Shown here in pieces: positions 44,091-52,919 of a stretch of 64,000 bases of DNA (position 1 is the first letter of the stretch; the number at the start of each line of letters is the position of its first letter). Made by a program: the position numbers and the translations under genes. Origin of the DNA: DASVTU01 sp036387415 (GTDB lineage: Bacteria > Acidobacteriota > Blastocatellia > Pyrinomonadales > Pyrinomonadaceae); assembly GCA_036387415.1 (NCBI GenBank), contig DASVTU010000033.1, forward strand, positions 186,001-250,000. The letters are read 5' to 3'. Under the pieces are notes generated by a model. It was given only the letters and a program-made list of their open reading frames with translations, searched no databases and was not told the origin of the DNA.

Positions 44091-46839
44091 ATTTGACGGT
44101 GAACGCTTTGTATTCGGATGAATCCATGAAGGCGTTTGTGATGCGGTTGCGGTCGCCGCTTTGTTCGAGTTCTTTGAGCCAGAAGTTATAACCGTTGAGG
44201 TTATTATCCGGCGAATCGTCGGGGTTGCGTCGGAGATAGCCGAAGTAGTTCATCAAGACGAGAGCGGCATTTGAATCCTTGCGCGCAAAGGCTTCGTTGT
44301 TGACGACCTTCCAGAGCACACCGGCGCGCGTCTCGGTCTTGTTGTTCAAGGTGTTGACAAGGGCGCTGCGTTCCGCATCGTCGGGCGTGATTCCGGCGTT
44401 GGCGTAGAGACGTTCGACGTATTGCTCGTTGCTCTTGCCCGCGTAGGCGGCCTTGAAGGCTTGGCGCTCAGTCCAACGGTCGGCGAAGCCGCGCAGGTTT
44501 TGCGCGAGTTGTTCCTCCCAGTTGCTCCGGTTGATTGCCACGCCCTCACCCACCGCACGCGCATCCGTCATGAACTCGGCAAACTTCGGCAGACGCCCGT
44601 AGGATGCCTTGTAGAAACGATAGATGGGATAACTCCAACGCTCGAACTCGCTCAGGAGCAACGTCGGGTCGTGCTCCAACGAAGCGCCGAGTTCTCGCGG
44701 TTGAAGTTGTGTGGGCGGCGGCGCGTCGCTGCGTGTTTCCGATTCGGTTTTGGCGACGACGTAGAGGTCTGCGTTGCCGCCGCCGCTCGTCGCGGCGTCG
44801 AAGTTTCCGATGAAGCGTAGGCGACCGTCTTCTATTCCGCGCGCCAACATCTGCTCGGTCGCCAGTCGGTGCTCCGGTTTGAGGATGCCGTTTTGCACGA
44901 CCAAGTATGAGACGGGCAGACGTTCGAGCAGGTCGAAGTAACGGTCGGGAATCGGATTGCTCCGCGACAACGCTTCGAGTTCCTGTATGCCGGGCGGCGA
45001 GAAGCCGGAGATGGCCGTGACGAGCGGACGCTGATGGTCGGCCTGTCGCAAGACGTAGCGATGATGCGGCGCATCTCCGCCCGCCGGATGATAGAAGATG
45101 CCGCCCCGCATCGGCGTCGCTTTGAGATGGAGTGTGAGCGCGTCGGGGTCTGCGTGGCCGCCGACGAGTTCGAGCGGCGCGGCGCGTTGCTCAAAGAGAA
45201 ATAGCGCACAGATGATGAGATAGATGACGGCACGAATGGTCGCCGTATGTAGTTTGGGTTGACGGCGCGCGAGGGCTTCGACGAGTTGCTTTGCGCCGAG
45301 TCCGGCGAGGAGCGCGAGGCCGAGCACGGCAATCATCGCCCAACGCGCAGGCACGCGGATGCTTCTGAAAATGGGGACGAGCGCAAAGAGCGTCTGGTGA
45401 AAAAAGAAGTTCATGCCGAGCGAGCCGCAGAAGCCCGTGACAATCCAAATCAGGCCGAGGCCGAACGTCTCATGCCGACGCGCCGCACGAATCGTCTCGA
45501 CCAGATTGGCGTCTCCGTGCACGCGCAATACTTCGGGATAAGCGACGCAGAGACGCGCGATGAGCGTGACGGTCAGGTAAAAGAGCGGCCTCGCGGCATC
45601 CGTCGCACGCATGATTCCGAAACCTAAGATTTTCAAATTAAACCCGCCGTAGCCCAACGCGAGCAACGCCATCACAAAGAAGGTCAACGCGAGCAGGTCG
45701 AGCGCGACGAGTAAAGTTCTTGAAGGGGTTCGTGTAGGAGCGTCCGTCGTTTCTTCGACGGCGGCGTTGCGGGTGTGAGCGTCGTCGTTGTTGTGAATCG
45801 CGGCGTCGGCGGTTGCGGCAGTTGTTGCAGCGGCGTCTGCGTCTTGGGCTGTGTCTGTCGCGAGTCGTGGTGTGTTTCGTTTGACGACGAAGATGGCGGC
45901 GAGCGTAAAGAGGATGGGCAGGAGGCCGGGAAAGAGTCCCTTTTCGCCGGAATCGGCGGGCGGGCCGAAGCCGCGCCAGAGTCGGATGCGACCTTCGGCG
46001 GTGAGCCAGTGGATGGGTCGCGCGGAGTAGAAGGCGGCGTCTTCGGGTTTGCGTACGAAGCCGTAGAGGGTGGCGGCGCGTTGATAGGGCAGGAGAAACG
46101 GCAAGAGCAGGAGCATCGCCGTGCCGAGACAGACGACCGCGCGTTGCCACATATCGCGTTCGCGCCAGATGCGATAACGCGTTATCAGGAACGTTGCAGA
46201 GAGCGCCATCGGGACGAGCGTGAGTACGAACCAGTGGATGCAAGAGAGCGCGTTCATAAAGAAGGCGAACGCGAACCAGATGCCGCTTTTCCATGTTCTC
46301 CGTCGCAGAAATATCACCGATGCTTCGAGCATCAATGGAATCCATCCGGCGAACATGTAGTTGAGGTGCGCGAGTTGATGGAAACGATACTGCGCGAAGC
46401 CGTAGGCGATGCCTGTGACCCACGCCGCGCCGTTTGAAGCCGTGAGCGTGCGCGCGAGTCGGAACGCGCCGTAGCCCGAAAGCACGAAGCCGAGCAACGC
46501 CGCCAAGCCTTGAATCGTGAGCGGGCGCAGTCCGAGGGCAAAGAGCGGGAAGAAGAGTAGAGCGATGCCGTAGTTGTGCTCGCTGAAGGCGAGCGCGTAA
46601 CGATACGGATAGAAGATGGGCGCGTGAAAGAGGTTCAGCGGGTCGCGGAAAGTCTGGTGGTAATCCCACCACATAATCCACGCGTTGAGATAGCTGTCGC
46701 CGTGGTCTGGGGCGGCGTCGCGGATGTCGCGCGCCCACGGCCACGTCATGACGACGGTCAAGACGACGAAGACGAGGAAGATGAGCGATTCGCGCAGAAG
46801 CGCATCGCGGCGTTTCGACGTAAAGAAGGAGCGCAACAA
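44089..46839 (-). CDS. Polytopic membrane protein (GT-C-like) with C-terminal DUF4214 domain
   Basis: This 916-residue protein has about 11 helices in residues 1-560, with the acidic first loop 'DAAPDHGDSYLNAWIMWW', and a soluble domain at 560-720. An Asp/Ala/Thr-rich insert (about 330-375) breaks the membrane part. DUF4214 spans about 725-916: 'ASYGRLPKFAEFMTDARAVGEGVAINRSNWEEQLAQN', 'NEQYVERLYANAGI', 'LVLMNYFGYLRRNPDDSPDNN', 'GYNFWLKELEQ'. It is a paralogue in layout of the protein at 39635. The start is TTG-TTG at 46834-46839 without a ribosome site, so the N-terminus is uncertain. Confidence 0.8.
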   Translation of the reverse strand: MLRSFFTSKRRDALLRESLIFLVFVVLTVVMTWPWARDIRDAAPDHGDSYLNAWIMWWDYHQTFRDPLNLFHAPIFYPYRYALAFSEHNYGIALLFFPLFALGLRPLTIQGLAALLGFVLSGYGAFRLARTLTASNGAAWVTGIAYGFAQYRFHQLAHLNYMFAGWIPLMLEASVIFLRRRTWKSGIWFAFAFFMNALSCIHWFVLTLVPMALSATFLITRYRIWRERDMWQRAVVCLGTAMLLLLPFLLPYQRAATLYGFVRKPEDAAFYSARPIHWLTAEGRIRLWRGFGPPADSGEKGLFPGLLPILFTLAAIFVVKRNTPRLATDTAQDADAAATTAATADAAIHNNDDAHTRNAAVEETTDAPTRTPSRTLLVALDLLALTFFVMALLALGYGGFNLKILGFGIMRATDAARPLFYLTVTLIARLCVAYPEVLRVHGDANLVETIRAARRHETFGLGLIWIVTGFCGSLGMNFFFHQTLFALVPIFRSIRVPARWAMIAVLGLALLAGLGAKQLVEALARRQPKLHTATIRAVIYLIICALFLFEQRAAPLELVGGHADPDALTLHLKATPMRGGIFYHPAGGDAPHHRYVLRQADHQRPLVTAISGFSPPGIQELEALSRSNPIPDRYFDLLERLPVSYLVVQNGILKPEHRLATEQMLARGIEDGRLRFIGNFDAATSGGGNADLYVVAKTESETRSDAPPPTQLQPRELGASLEHDPTLLLSEFERWSYPIYRFYKASYGRLPKFAEFMTDARAVGEGVAINRSNWEEQLAQNLRGFADRWTERQAFKAAYAGKSNEQYVERLYANAGITPDDAERSALVNTLNNKTETRAGVLWKVVNNEAFARKDSNAALVLMNYFGYLRRNPDDSPDNNLNGYNFWLKELEQSGDRNRITNAFMDSSEYKAFTVK

Positions 46840-47038
46840 GACGTTTTCAGTAGTCCTTATAATTTTAATGACGAGCGTGGAAATGAGTTCTGACGAGTTG
46901 GCATTTTCGCACGCGAAATGCTACGGTCAGTTTTCTCCTTAAAGGAAGCCGGTAGAGTATACGCGTCTCCGAGAGAGTTTATAAGCCGTCCCCGTGCAGC
47001 CGTTTTAACGACCAATCCCAGAGAGGCGAAATCGCGCG

Positions 47039-48328
47039 TTGACCATTAACGCAGAAGATACGTTAGCGACCGAAGTTCCCGTCGCCGCCGCCGCGCGCCG
47101 TGCCGATGTTCACGACCCACCGACGGGCGGAATCTTCGGCAAACCGCGCGGACGCGAAACTCTCCGGCGCATCACGCGCGACGGGAGCGTGCGCGCCGCG
47201 CTCTCGGCCTTCGTGCTGACGCGCGTGCTCGTCATCGTCGTCATTATTCTGACCGCGCAATTCCAACGCGTCGCCACCGGCTCCTATGACGAGACGCGCG
47301 AAGTCTATCTCTCTCTGACCAAACTGCCCGTCTCGCGTCTGCTCCGTCATGCCGTGCTCGTCGCAGACGTAAATTGGTATTTGACCATCGTCGAACACGG
47401 CTACACGAAAGAGGAATTCAACACCGAAGGCAATCGCAACTGGGCGTTTTTTCCGCTTCATCCGCTGTTGTGGAGTTGGGCGTCGTCCGTCACGGGCGAG
47501 TATCTGCTGACGGGCATGACGCTCGTCGCAATCCTGCTACTGCTCTCGCTTATCCTGTTGCACAAGACCGTGCTCGCCTTCGGTTACGATGAAGGGGTCG
47601 CCGACCGCACCGTCTTTTATCTCGCGGCGTTCCCCGTCAGTTACTTCTTTTCGTTGCCGCTCACCGAATCGCTCTTTCTCTTTCTGACGGTCGCCAGTTT
47701 CTACGCGGCGCGGCGCGAGCATTGGTGGCTCGCCGCCGTCTTCGGCGCATTGGCGTCGGCCACGCGCGTCACGGGCGTCTTGCTCTTGCCCGCGCTTATT
47801 TTGCTCTACTGGCAAACTTACCGCCGCATCTGGCCGCCGACCCATTATCTCGTCCTGTTTATCATCCCGTCGGGACTCTTCGCCTTCATGTGTTATCTCT
47901 ACACCATCACGGGTAACGCCTTCGCCTTCAAAGACGTACTCGTCACGTGGGGTCGGCGTCCGACGTTTTTCCTCATGACGCTCATCGACTATTTCCGCGA
48001 CCCGTTTCTCATCGCTTCGCCGTGGGACTTCCGTCTCATCAACTACGCCGCCGCCGCGCTGGTCGTCGTCTGCGGCATCGTCCTCGTCAAGTGGCGCGCG
48101 TGGTCATTGGCCTTTTACACGCTCGCCTCATCGTTCGTGGCGCTCTCATCCGGTCTATTGCAATCGCAGGCGCGTTACGCAATGGTCGTGTTTCCTGTTT
48201 TTATCACACTGGCAGCGGCGGCGGGCAAGCGCCCGCGCCTCGACCAAGCGATTCGCACCGCATCGCTCGTCTTACTCTGTCTGATGACCCTGCTTTTCGC
48301 CATGCGTTTTACCATCGTGATGTCGTAA
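47039..48328 (+). CDS. PIG-V-like mannosyltransferase-family membrane protein
   Basis: About 10 helices and the first-loop motif 'VADVNWYLTIVEHGY' with 'NWAFFPLHPLLWSW' match the PIG-V/GPI-mannosyltransferase-2-like family found in many bacteria, where they use polyprenyl-linked donors. 'SYFFSLPLTESLFLFLTVASFYAARRE' and 'WWLAAVFGALASATRVTGVLLLPALI' are also family-like. Length 429. The first codon is a TTG (47039) about 11 bases after GAGAGG. The 40-residue N-terminal cytoplasmic part is extra. Confidence 0.85.
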   Translation: MTINAEDTLATEVPVAAAARRADVHDPPTGGIFGKPRGRETLRRITRDGSVRAALSAFVLTRVLVIVVIILTAQFQRVATGSYDETREVYLSLTKLPVSRLLRHAVLVADVNWYLTIVEHGYTKEEFNTEGNRNWAFFPLHPLLWSWASSVTGEYLLTGMTLVAILLLLSLILLHKTVLAFGYDEGVADRTVFYLAAFPVSYFFSLPLTESLFLFLTVASFYAARREHWWLAAVFGALASATRVTGVLLLPALILLYWQTYRRIWPPTHYLVLFIIPSGLFAFMCYLYTITGNAFAFKDVLVTWGRRPTFFLMTLIDYFRDPFLIASPWDFRLINYAAAALVVVCGIVLVKWRAWSLAFYTLASSFVALSSGLLQSQARYAMVVFPVFITLAAAAGKRPRLDQAIRTASLVLLCLMTLLFAMRFTIVMS

Positions 48329-48420
48329 ATTTGTTAATCGTCCGTGGTCAGTCGTCAATCGAAAGAGCAGGTTTTATTTGGAAGCAAGCCGAAACTGGCA
48401 GCCCTTTTTCTTATTCAAAA

Positions 48421-48753
48421 ATGAAAATAATCGTCTTTATCGTGACCGCGTTGATTCAACTTGCCGTCGCCGCCATCAGTTTTTTCATGTTGCTGCTGGG
48501 ACTCAACGGCTTCACCGAGAAACAGAGCACGCCGAGCCTCATCCTTTACATTCTTCTCGGTTTGACCAGTGCTGTCGGACTCGGCGTTGCGAGTGCCTAC
48601 ATGGCGCGACGGCTGGTTGAGAAACAAACGCTCGGCAGTTTCGGAGCTTCGGCGGTTGCCATTATCGGTTCTTCGATTGTGGGCGCGATAGTTTTGTTCA
48701 TCGGCTTCATCGTCGCCGTCCTGCTCGCATCAATGATGCGCGGATGGAAATAG
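48421..48753 (+). CDS. Small membrane protein, 110 aa
   Basis: Three hydrophobic segments ('IVFIVTALIQLAVAAISFFMLLLGL', 'LILYILLGLTSAVGLGVASAYM', 'AVAIIGSSIVGAIVLFIGFIVAVLLA') make it an integral membrane protein. The open frame runs further upstream into the shadow of the PIG-V gene; ATG 48421 is the first credible start, though it lacks a strong ribosome site. It lies between two glycosyltransferase genes. No family recognised. Confidence 0.7.
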   Translation: MKIIVFIVTALIQLAVAAISFFMLLLGLNGFTEKQSTPSLILYILLGLTSAVGLGVASAYMARRLVEKQTLGSFGASAVAIIGSSIVGAIVLFIGFIVAVLLASMMRGWK

Positions 48754-48812
48754 AAGCGGTCGCATCAAGACGATTTTATTCGCTATTCATCATTCAAATT
48801 TAATTCATAGTC

Positions 48813-51569
48813 ATGAAACTGGCCTACTTCAGCCCCTTTAACCCGCAGCAATCCGGCATCGCCGACTACAGCGAAGAACTGCTGCCCTATCTCGCCGAAG
48901 GTGCGGAGATTGACCTCTTTGTCGAAGGCTTCCAACCTGCCAACAAAGAGATACGCACGCGTTTTCGTTGCTTCGATTACCTACGCGACCCGTCGGCGCT
49001 CGCACGACTCGAAGACGGCTATGATGCCGTCCTCTATCACATCGGCAACGACCATCGTTATCACGCTGGCATCTACGACGTGGCGCGGCAGCATCGCGGC
49101 ATCATCGTCTTTCACGACTTCGCCTTGCAGACTTTCTTCATCGGTCTCGCACGCGCACGCCGCGACATGAACATCTATCTGGATGAAGTCGAAGCCTGTC
49201 ATGGCGGACGCGCGCGCGCGGAAGCCGCCGAAGCCTTCGCGCGCGGCACGCTTCCGTGGTACGCCGAAACGCCGCTCGCCTTTCCGCTCAACGCGCGTCT
49301 CGCACGCGCGGCGGAAGCCATCATCGTCCATTCCGAATGGAGCCGCGAACGTCTCGCACAGGTCGTCCCTGCCACGCCCATCGCGCGCATCAACCATCAC
49401 ATCACCGCCCGCGCCGCCGCAGAAGCGACCGCGACGCCTTTAACCACCCGCGACGAAAGCAACACGCGCGCCGGACGCAACGCCGCCGTCCAGATTGCTT
49501 CCTTCGGCCTTATCACGCCCGACAAAGGCATCGAGCGTGCGTTGCGTGCGCTCGCCGCGCTCGCGCCCGACCATGATTTTCATTACACGCTCGTCGGCGC
49601 GCCCAACCAATTCTTCGACGTGCGCGAACGCATCAGCCACTACGGTCTCGACGACCGCGTGAGCATCACGGGCTACGTCTCGCTCCCAGAGTTTGAGCGC
49701 AGAATCTCGGAGGCCGACATCGCCGTCAACATCCGCGAGCGCACCAACGGCGAAACGTCCGGCAGCCTCTGTCGCATCATGGCCGCCGCCGTGCCCGCCA
49801 TCGTCTCCAACGTCGGGTGGTTCTCAGAGTTGCCCGCCGACGCGGTTATCAAAATCGACATGGATGAATACGGCGACGCGCTGCTCCACGCCTATCTCAA
49901 ACGCCTGATTGAAGACGCGCCGCTGCGTCGTGCGTTAGGCGCAAACGCGCGCCGACACGTCCTCGCCGAACACACCATCGAACAGAGCGCCGCAGGTTAT
50001 CTCGCTTTCATACGTGAGGTTGCCGACGGGCGCGTCCGTCGTCGCTTCGTCGGCGGCGTCTCGACCGAAGCCGCGCTGCTCGGCATCGACGCGCGCCAAG
50101 ACGACGCGCTGCTCCGCACGGTCGCCGTAGAAGTCGCCACGCTCGCACCCGCACACGCCTTCACGCACGACCGTCCATCTCACAACAACAACGGCACCAA
50201 CATGACAAACTCCAACACCGACCCACACGCAAACGATTCACGAAACGACGCCGACGCGGGCACCCCGTCTGCGTCTTCATCTTCGGATTCAAACGTTTCA
50301 TCCGCAAATTCGACGGCTTCGTCTGCGGATTCAAACGGTCGTTTGCCCAAAATTGAGGGCATTGATTATGCGCGTGCGGCGATTGAGTATCCGCGCAAAC
50401 TCGACGCCGAGCGACATCATTATCTGCTCACCAAGCCGTTTTATAATCTCGCCAACAAACCGCCCAAGCACACGGGCGACGGCATGGACGCCGAAACGCA
50501 CCGCCATTTCTGCGACTTCGCCAACATGGCCGTCGCTCTCGCGCTCCCCGCTGGAGGGCGTCTGCTCGACGTGGGCTGCGGCTCCGGCTGGTTGTGCGAA
50601 TACTTCGCGCGCCTCGGCTACGACGCGACGGGCATCGACATCAGTCCTGATTTAATCGAGATGGCTGAAGACCGTCTGCGTCGCATCACCTACAGCGTTG
50701 ACCACCGGACGCCGCTCCGCTATCGCTTCCAGACACACGACATCGAAACCGCGCCGCTCGATGAAACCTTCGACGCCGTCGTCTGCTACGACTCGCTCCA
50801 CCATTTCGTTGACGAGCGTGCGGTCATTCGTCATCTCGCGGCCATGCTGCCCGTCGGCGGTCTGCTGTTCGTGCTCGAAGGCGACCGACCACCCACGGGT
50901 TCACCGACCGAACAGGAACTCATCGGCGTGATGGAGGAATACGAAACGCTCGAATCGCCTTTCAGCCCCGTCTATCTACGCAGTCTGCTCGACGAGCATG
51001 GGTTCGCCGTCGTCGGCGATTTCGTCAGCATCAACGGTCTATTTGAACGCGAACTATTGAAGACGGCGGACGACGATGATGCGGAAGGCGAAAGTTATCT
51101 CCCCGTCAGACCGGAGGCGGTTAACTACCTGCTATGCAAGAAAGTTGCGGAGGGTGCGCCCGCCGCGAGCGTGCCGGATAGCCGCGCGCCCTCGGTGCTG
51201 CGCGCGAATCTGGCGCTGCTCGAACCGTGGACGGAGCGCGTCGCGGCAGGCTCGGAGATTCGCGTCCGCGTCGAAATCACGAACACGGGCGACACGCTCT
51301 GGTTGACTGGCCCCGCGACGCGACGTGGCGCGGTGATGCCCGCCGTGAAGTTGTTTGACGCCGACGGCAACAAACTTCGTGAGCGTCATGGCGTGCCGCC
51401 GCTGGCGCGCGTCGTCGCTCCGGGCGAGAGCGTCCGCATCACGATTGAGGAACATGCGCCGGACGCGGCGGGCGAGTATCAACTAAAGATTGATATGGTG
51501 GCGCAGCACGTCGCATGGTTCGAGCAGAGAGGCTCCGAACCGCTCACGCTCCGCTTCGTGGTCGGCTAA
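48813..51569 (+). CDS. Fusion: GT4 glycosyltransferase, SAM methyltransferase and beta-sandwich domain
   Basis: The 918-residue chain starts with a GT-B glycosyltransferase (1-410; 'SGIADYSEELLPYL', 'ASFGLITPDKGIERALRALAAL', 'GETSGSLCRIMAAAVPAIVSNVGWF'). A Ser/Asn/Asp-rich linker follows at about 452-512. A class I methyltransferase has 'LLDVGCGSGWLCEYFARLGY' (about 582-601) and 'ATGIDISPDLIEMA'. A C-terminal beta-sandwich spans about 790-918 ('VRVEITNTGDTLWL', 'VAPGESVRITIEEHAPDAAGEYQLKIDMV'). One protein could thus add and methylate a sugar, perhaps capping the chain. This could set chain length together with the Wzt-type ATPase of the same locus; that link is inferred. Confidence 0.85.
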   Translation: MKLAYFSPFNPQQSGIADYSEELLPYLAEGAEIDLFVEGFQPANKEIRTRFRCFDYLRDPSALARLEDGYDAVLYHIGNDHRYHAGIYDVARQHRGIIVFHDFALQTFFIGLARARRDMNIYLDEVEACHGGRARAEAAEAFARGTLPWYAETPLAFPLNARLARAAEAIIVHSEWSRERLAQVVPATPIARINHHITARAAAEATATPLTTRDESNTRAGRNAAVQIASFGLITPDKGIERALRALAALAPDHDFHYTLVGAPNQFFDVRERISHYGLDDRVSITGYVSLPEFERRISEADIAVNIRERTNGETSGSLCRIMAAAVPAIVSNVGWFSELPADAVIKIDMDEYGDALLHAYLKRLIEDAPLRRALGANARRHVLAEHTIEQSAAGYLAFIREVADGRVRRRFVGGVSTEAALLGIDARQDDALLRTVAVEVATLAPAHAFTHDRPSHNNNGTNMTNSNTDPHANDSRNDADAGTPSASSSSDSNVSSANSTASSADSNGRLPKIEGIDYARAAIEYPRKLDAERHHYLLTKPFYNLANKPPKHTGDGMDAETHRHFCDFANMAVALALPAGGRLLDVGCGSGWLCEYFARLGYDATGIDISPDLIEMAEDRLRRITYSVDHRTPLRYRFQTHDIETAPLDETFDAVVCYDSLHHFVDERAVIRHLAAMLPVGGLLFVLEGDRPPTGSPTEQELIGVMEEYETLESPFSPVYLRSLLDEHGFAVVGDFVSINGLFERELLKTADDDDAEGESYLPVRPEAVNYLLCKKVAEGAPAASVPDSRAPSVLRANLALLEPWTERVAAGSEIRVRVEITNTGDTLWLTGPATRRGAVMPAVKLFDADGNKLRERHGVPPLARVVAPGESVRITIEEHAPDAAGEYQLKIDMVAQHVAWFEQRGSEPLTLRFVVG

Positions 51570-51873
51570 AATCTTCTTGCGGGCGTCGCCTTTTCGCCGT
51601 TTCGCGGACGCGAATCGCGCCTTGAATAAACACTTGAAAGTGCGCGGGCAACGCCGGAGCGGGCGGGCGTCGTCCAAAGAAATGCCTTTTAGTTACAGGC
51701 ATTTGCGGCTGCCGTAAGTCTTGGTTGACAAACCTTTTGCCAGTGTCTAAACTGAATTTCGGTCGTGACGGGAGCAGCCCCGCTCCCGACTACAGTTGAG
51801 CGACCGTCTCGCTAAGCAAATTTAAGACAAAAACTCTCCTCCTACCGTCTAAGCATTTTGGGAGCAAAACGCA
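51570..51873. other. Gap with promoter and leader of the secreted DUF4214 gene
   Basis: The 304 bases hold no gene. There is an 8-bp hairpin aaatgcct/aggcattt near 51680-51705, which may end the previous transcript, then the promoter at 51725-51753 and a 7-bp GC hairpin cgggagc/gctcccg (51769-51788) in the leader. Confidence 0.65.
51725..51753 (+). promoter_or_regulatory. Sigma-70 promoter of the secreted DUF4214 gene
   Basis: TTGACA (51725-51730), a 17-base spacer and TAAACT (51748-51753) match the sigma-70 consensus well. The leader is about 115 bases and includes the hairpin cgggagc/gctcccg and a GGGAGC ribosome site before ATG 51874. Confidence 0.75.
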
Positions 51874-52797
51874 ATGCGAAAGCTTTTCATCACCTGTCTC
51901 GTCGTGGCGCTCAGCGCGATTGGCGCATTGGGGCAAAGTCAGTCAGCGCCGACACTCCGCATTCAGACCGAAGCGCCGAGTCTTCCCTCCGAACTCTTCT
52001 ACGGCAACACCAGAGTCAAGCCTCTGCGTCTGCGTCCCGGCACCAACGTGCCGATTACAATCTTTGACGCAGACTTCTTCGTGCAGCAGCAATACGTCGA
52101 TTTCCTGAGCCGCTTCCCAGACCAGAGCGGTTTCAATTTCTGGTTCAATCAAATCGCCGGCTGCGGCACCAACGCCGGATGCATCGAAGAGAAACGCATC
52201 AACACTTCCGCTGCGTTCTTCCTCTCGATTGAGTTCAAGGAGACGGGTTTTCTCGTCCATCGTTTGCAGAGGGTGAGCTTCGGCACACTGCCGCGTTACG
52301 CCGAGTTTATGCCGCAAGTCCGCCAGATTGGCAACGGCGTCATCGTCAACGTCGGCAACTGGCAGCAGCAATTAGAATCCAACACGCAGGCGTTTCTCAA
52401 CGCGTGGGTGAGCCGCAGCGACTTTCAGGCGGCCTATCCCGCATCCATGACGCCCGCCGCCTATGTCGATAAACTGATTGCCACCGCAGGCGTCGCGCCC
52501 GCAGACGTTAATCGTGATGCGCTCGTCGCGGGTTTGACCAACGGCAGCGAGACGCGCGCCACCGTGCTTCGCAAAATCGCTGAGAGTCAGGCCGTTTCCA
52601 ACAAAGAAACCAACTCCGCCTTCGTCTTGATGCAATACTTCGGCTACCTCCGCCGCAATCCCAACGACGCGCCCGACACAGACATGCGCGGCTACGATTT
52701 CTGGCTCAAAAAACTCAACGAGTTCGGCGGCGACTTCAAACGAGCCGAGATGGTCAAAGCCTTCCTCGTCTCCGGCGAATACAAAGATAGATTCTAA
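51874..52797 (+). CDS. Secreted DUF4214 protein
   Basis: A signal peptide (about 1-21, 'FITCLVVALSAIGALGQ') precedes about 40 linker residues and a complete DUF4214 region (about 60-307). The N-terminal copy 'FFVQQQYVDFLSRFPDQSGFNFW' and the C-terminal copy 'VLMQYFGYLRRNPNDAPDTD…GYDFWLKKL' show the internal duplication; a Cys pair 'CGTNAGC' lies in the first. No other domain is present, so it is the stand-alone form of the module fused to the two membrane proteins nearby. It has its own promoter and terminator, thus is a single-gene unit. Confidence 0.9.
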   Translation: MRKLFITCLVVALSAIGALGQSQSAPTLRIQTEAPSLPSELFYGNTRVKPLRLRPGTNVPITIFDADFFVQQQYVDFLSRFPDQSGFNFWFNQIAGCGTNAGCIEEKRINTSAAFFLSIEFKETGFLVHRLQRVSFGTLPRYAEFMPQVRQIGNGVIVNVGNWQQQLESNTQAFLNAWVSRSDFQAAYPASMTPAAYVDKLIATAGVAPADVNRDALVAGLTNGSETRATVLRKIAESQAVSNKETNSAFVLMQYFGYLRRNPNDAPDTDMRGYDFWLKKLNEFGGDFKRAEMVKAFLVSGEYKDRF

Positions 52798-52823
52798 GAC
52801 GCGCAACAACTCGCTAAACCGAC

Positions 52824-52862
52824 GAAGGCCAGCTTTGACGTAAAGCTGGCCTTCATCTTTTT
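52824..52862 (+). terminator. Rho-independent terminator after the DUF4214 gene
   Basis: gaaggccagcttt (52824-52836), loop gacgt and aaagctggccttc (52842-52854) form a perfect 13-bp stem followed by atctttttt. It is the clearest terminator in the window and lies 27 bases after the DUF4214 stop. Confidence 0.92.
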
Positions 52863-52919
52863 CACGCGTCACGGCGTTCGGGTCTTACGCGTGCACGGCT
52901 TCCATCTCGTTTCGCTTCG

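Noticed and set aside
47947..48753. 268-residue forward frame ending with the small membrane protein
   Set aside because: Its first 158 codons are a shadow of the PIG-V-like gene and its repeat tail. Only the part from ATG 48421 is kept.
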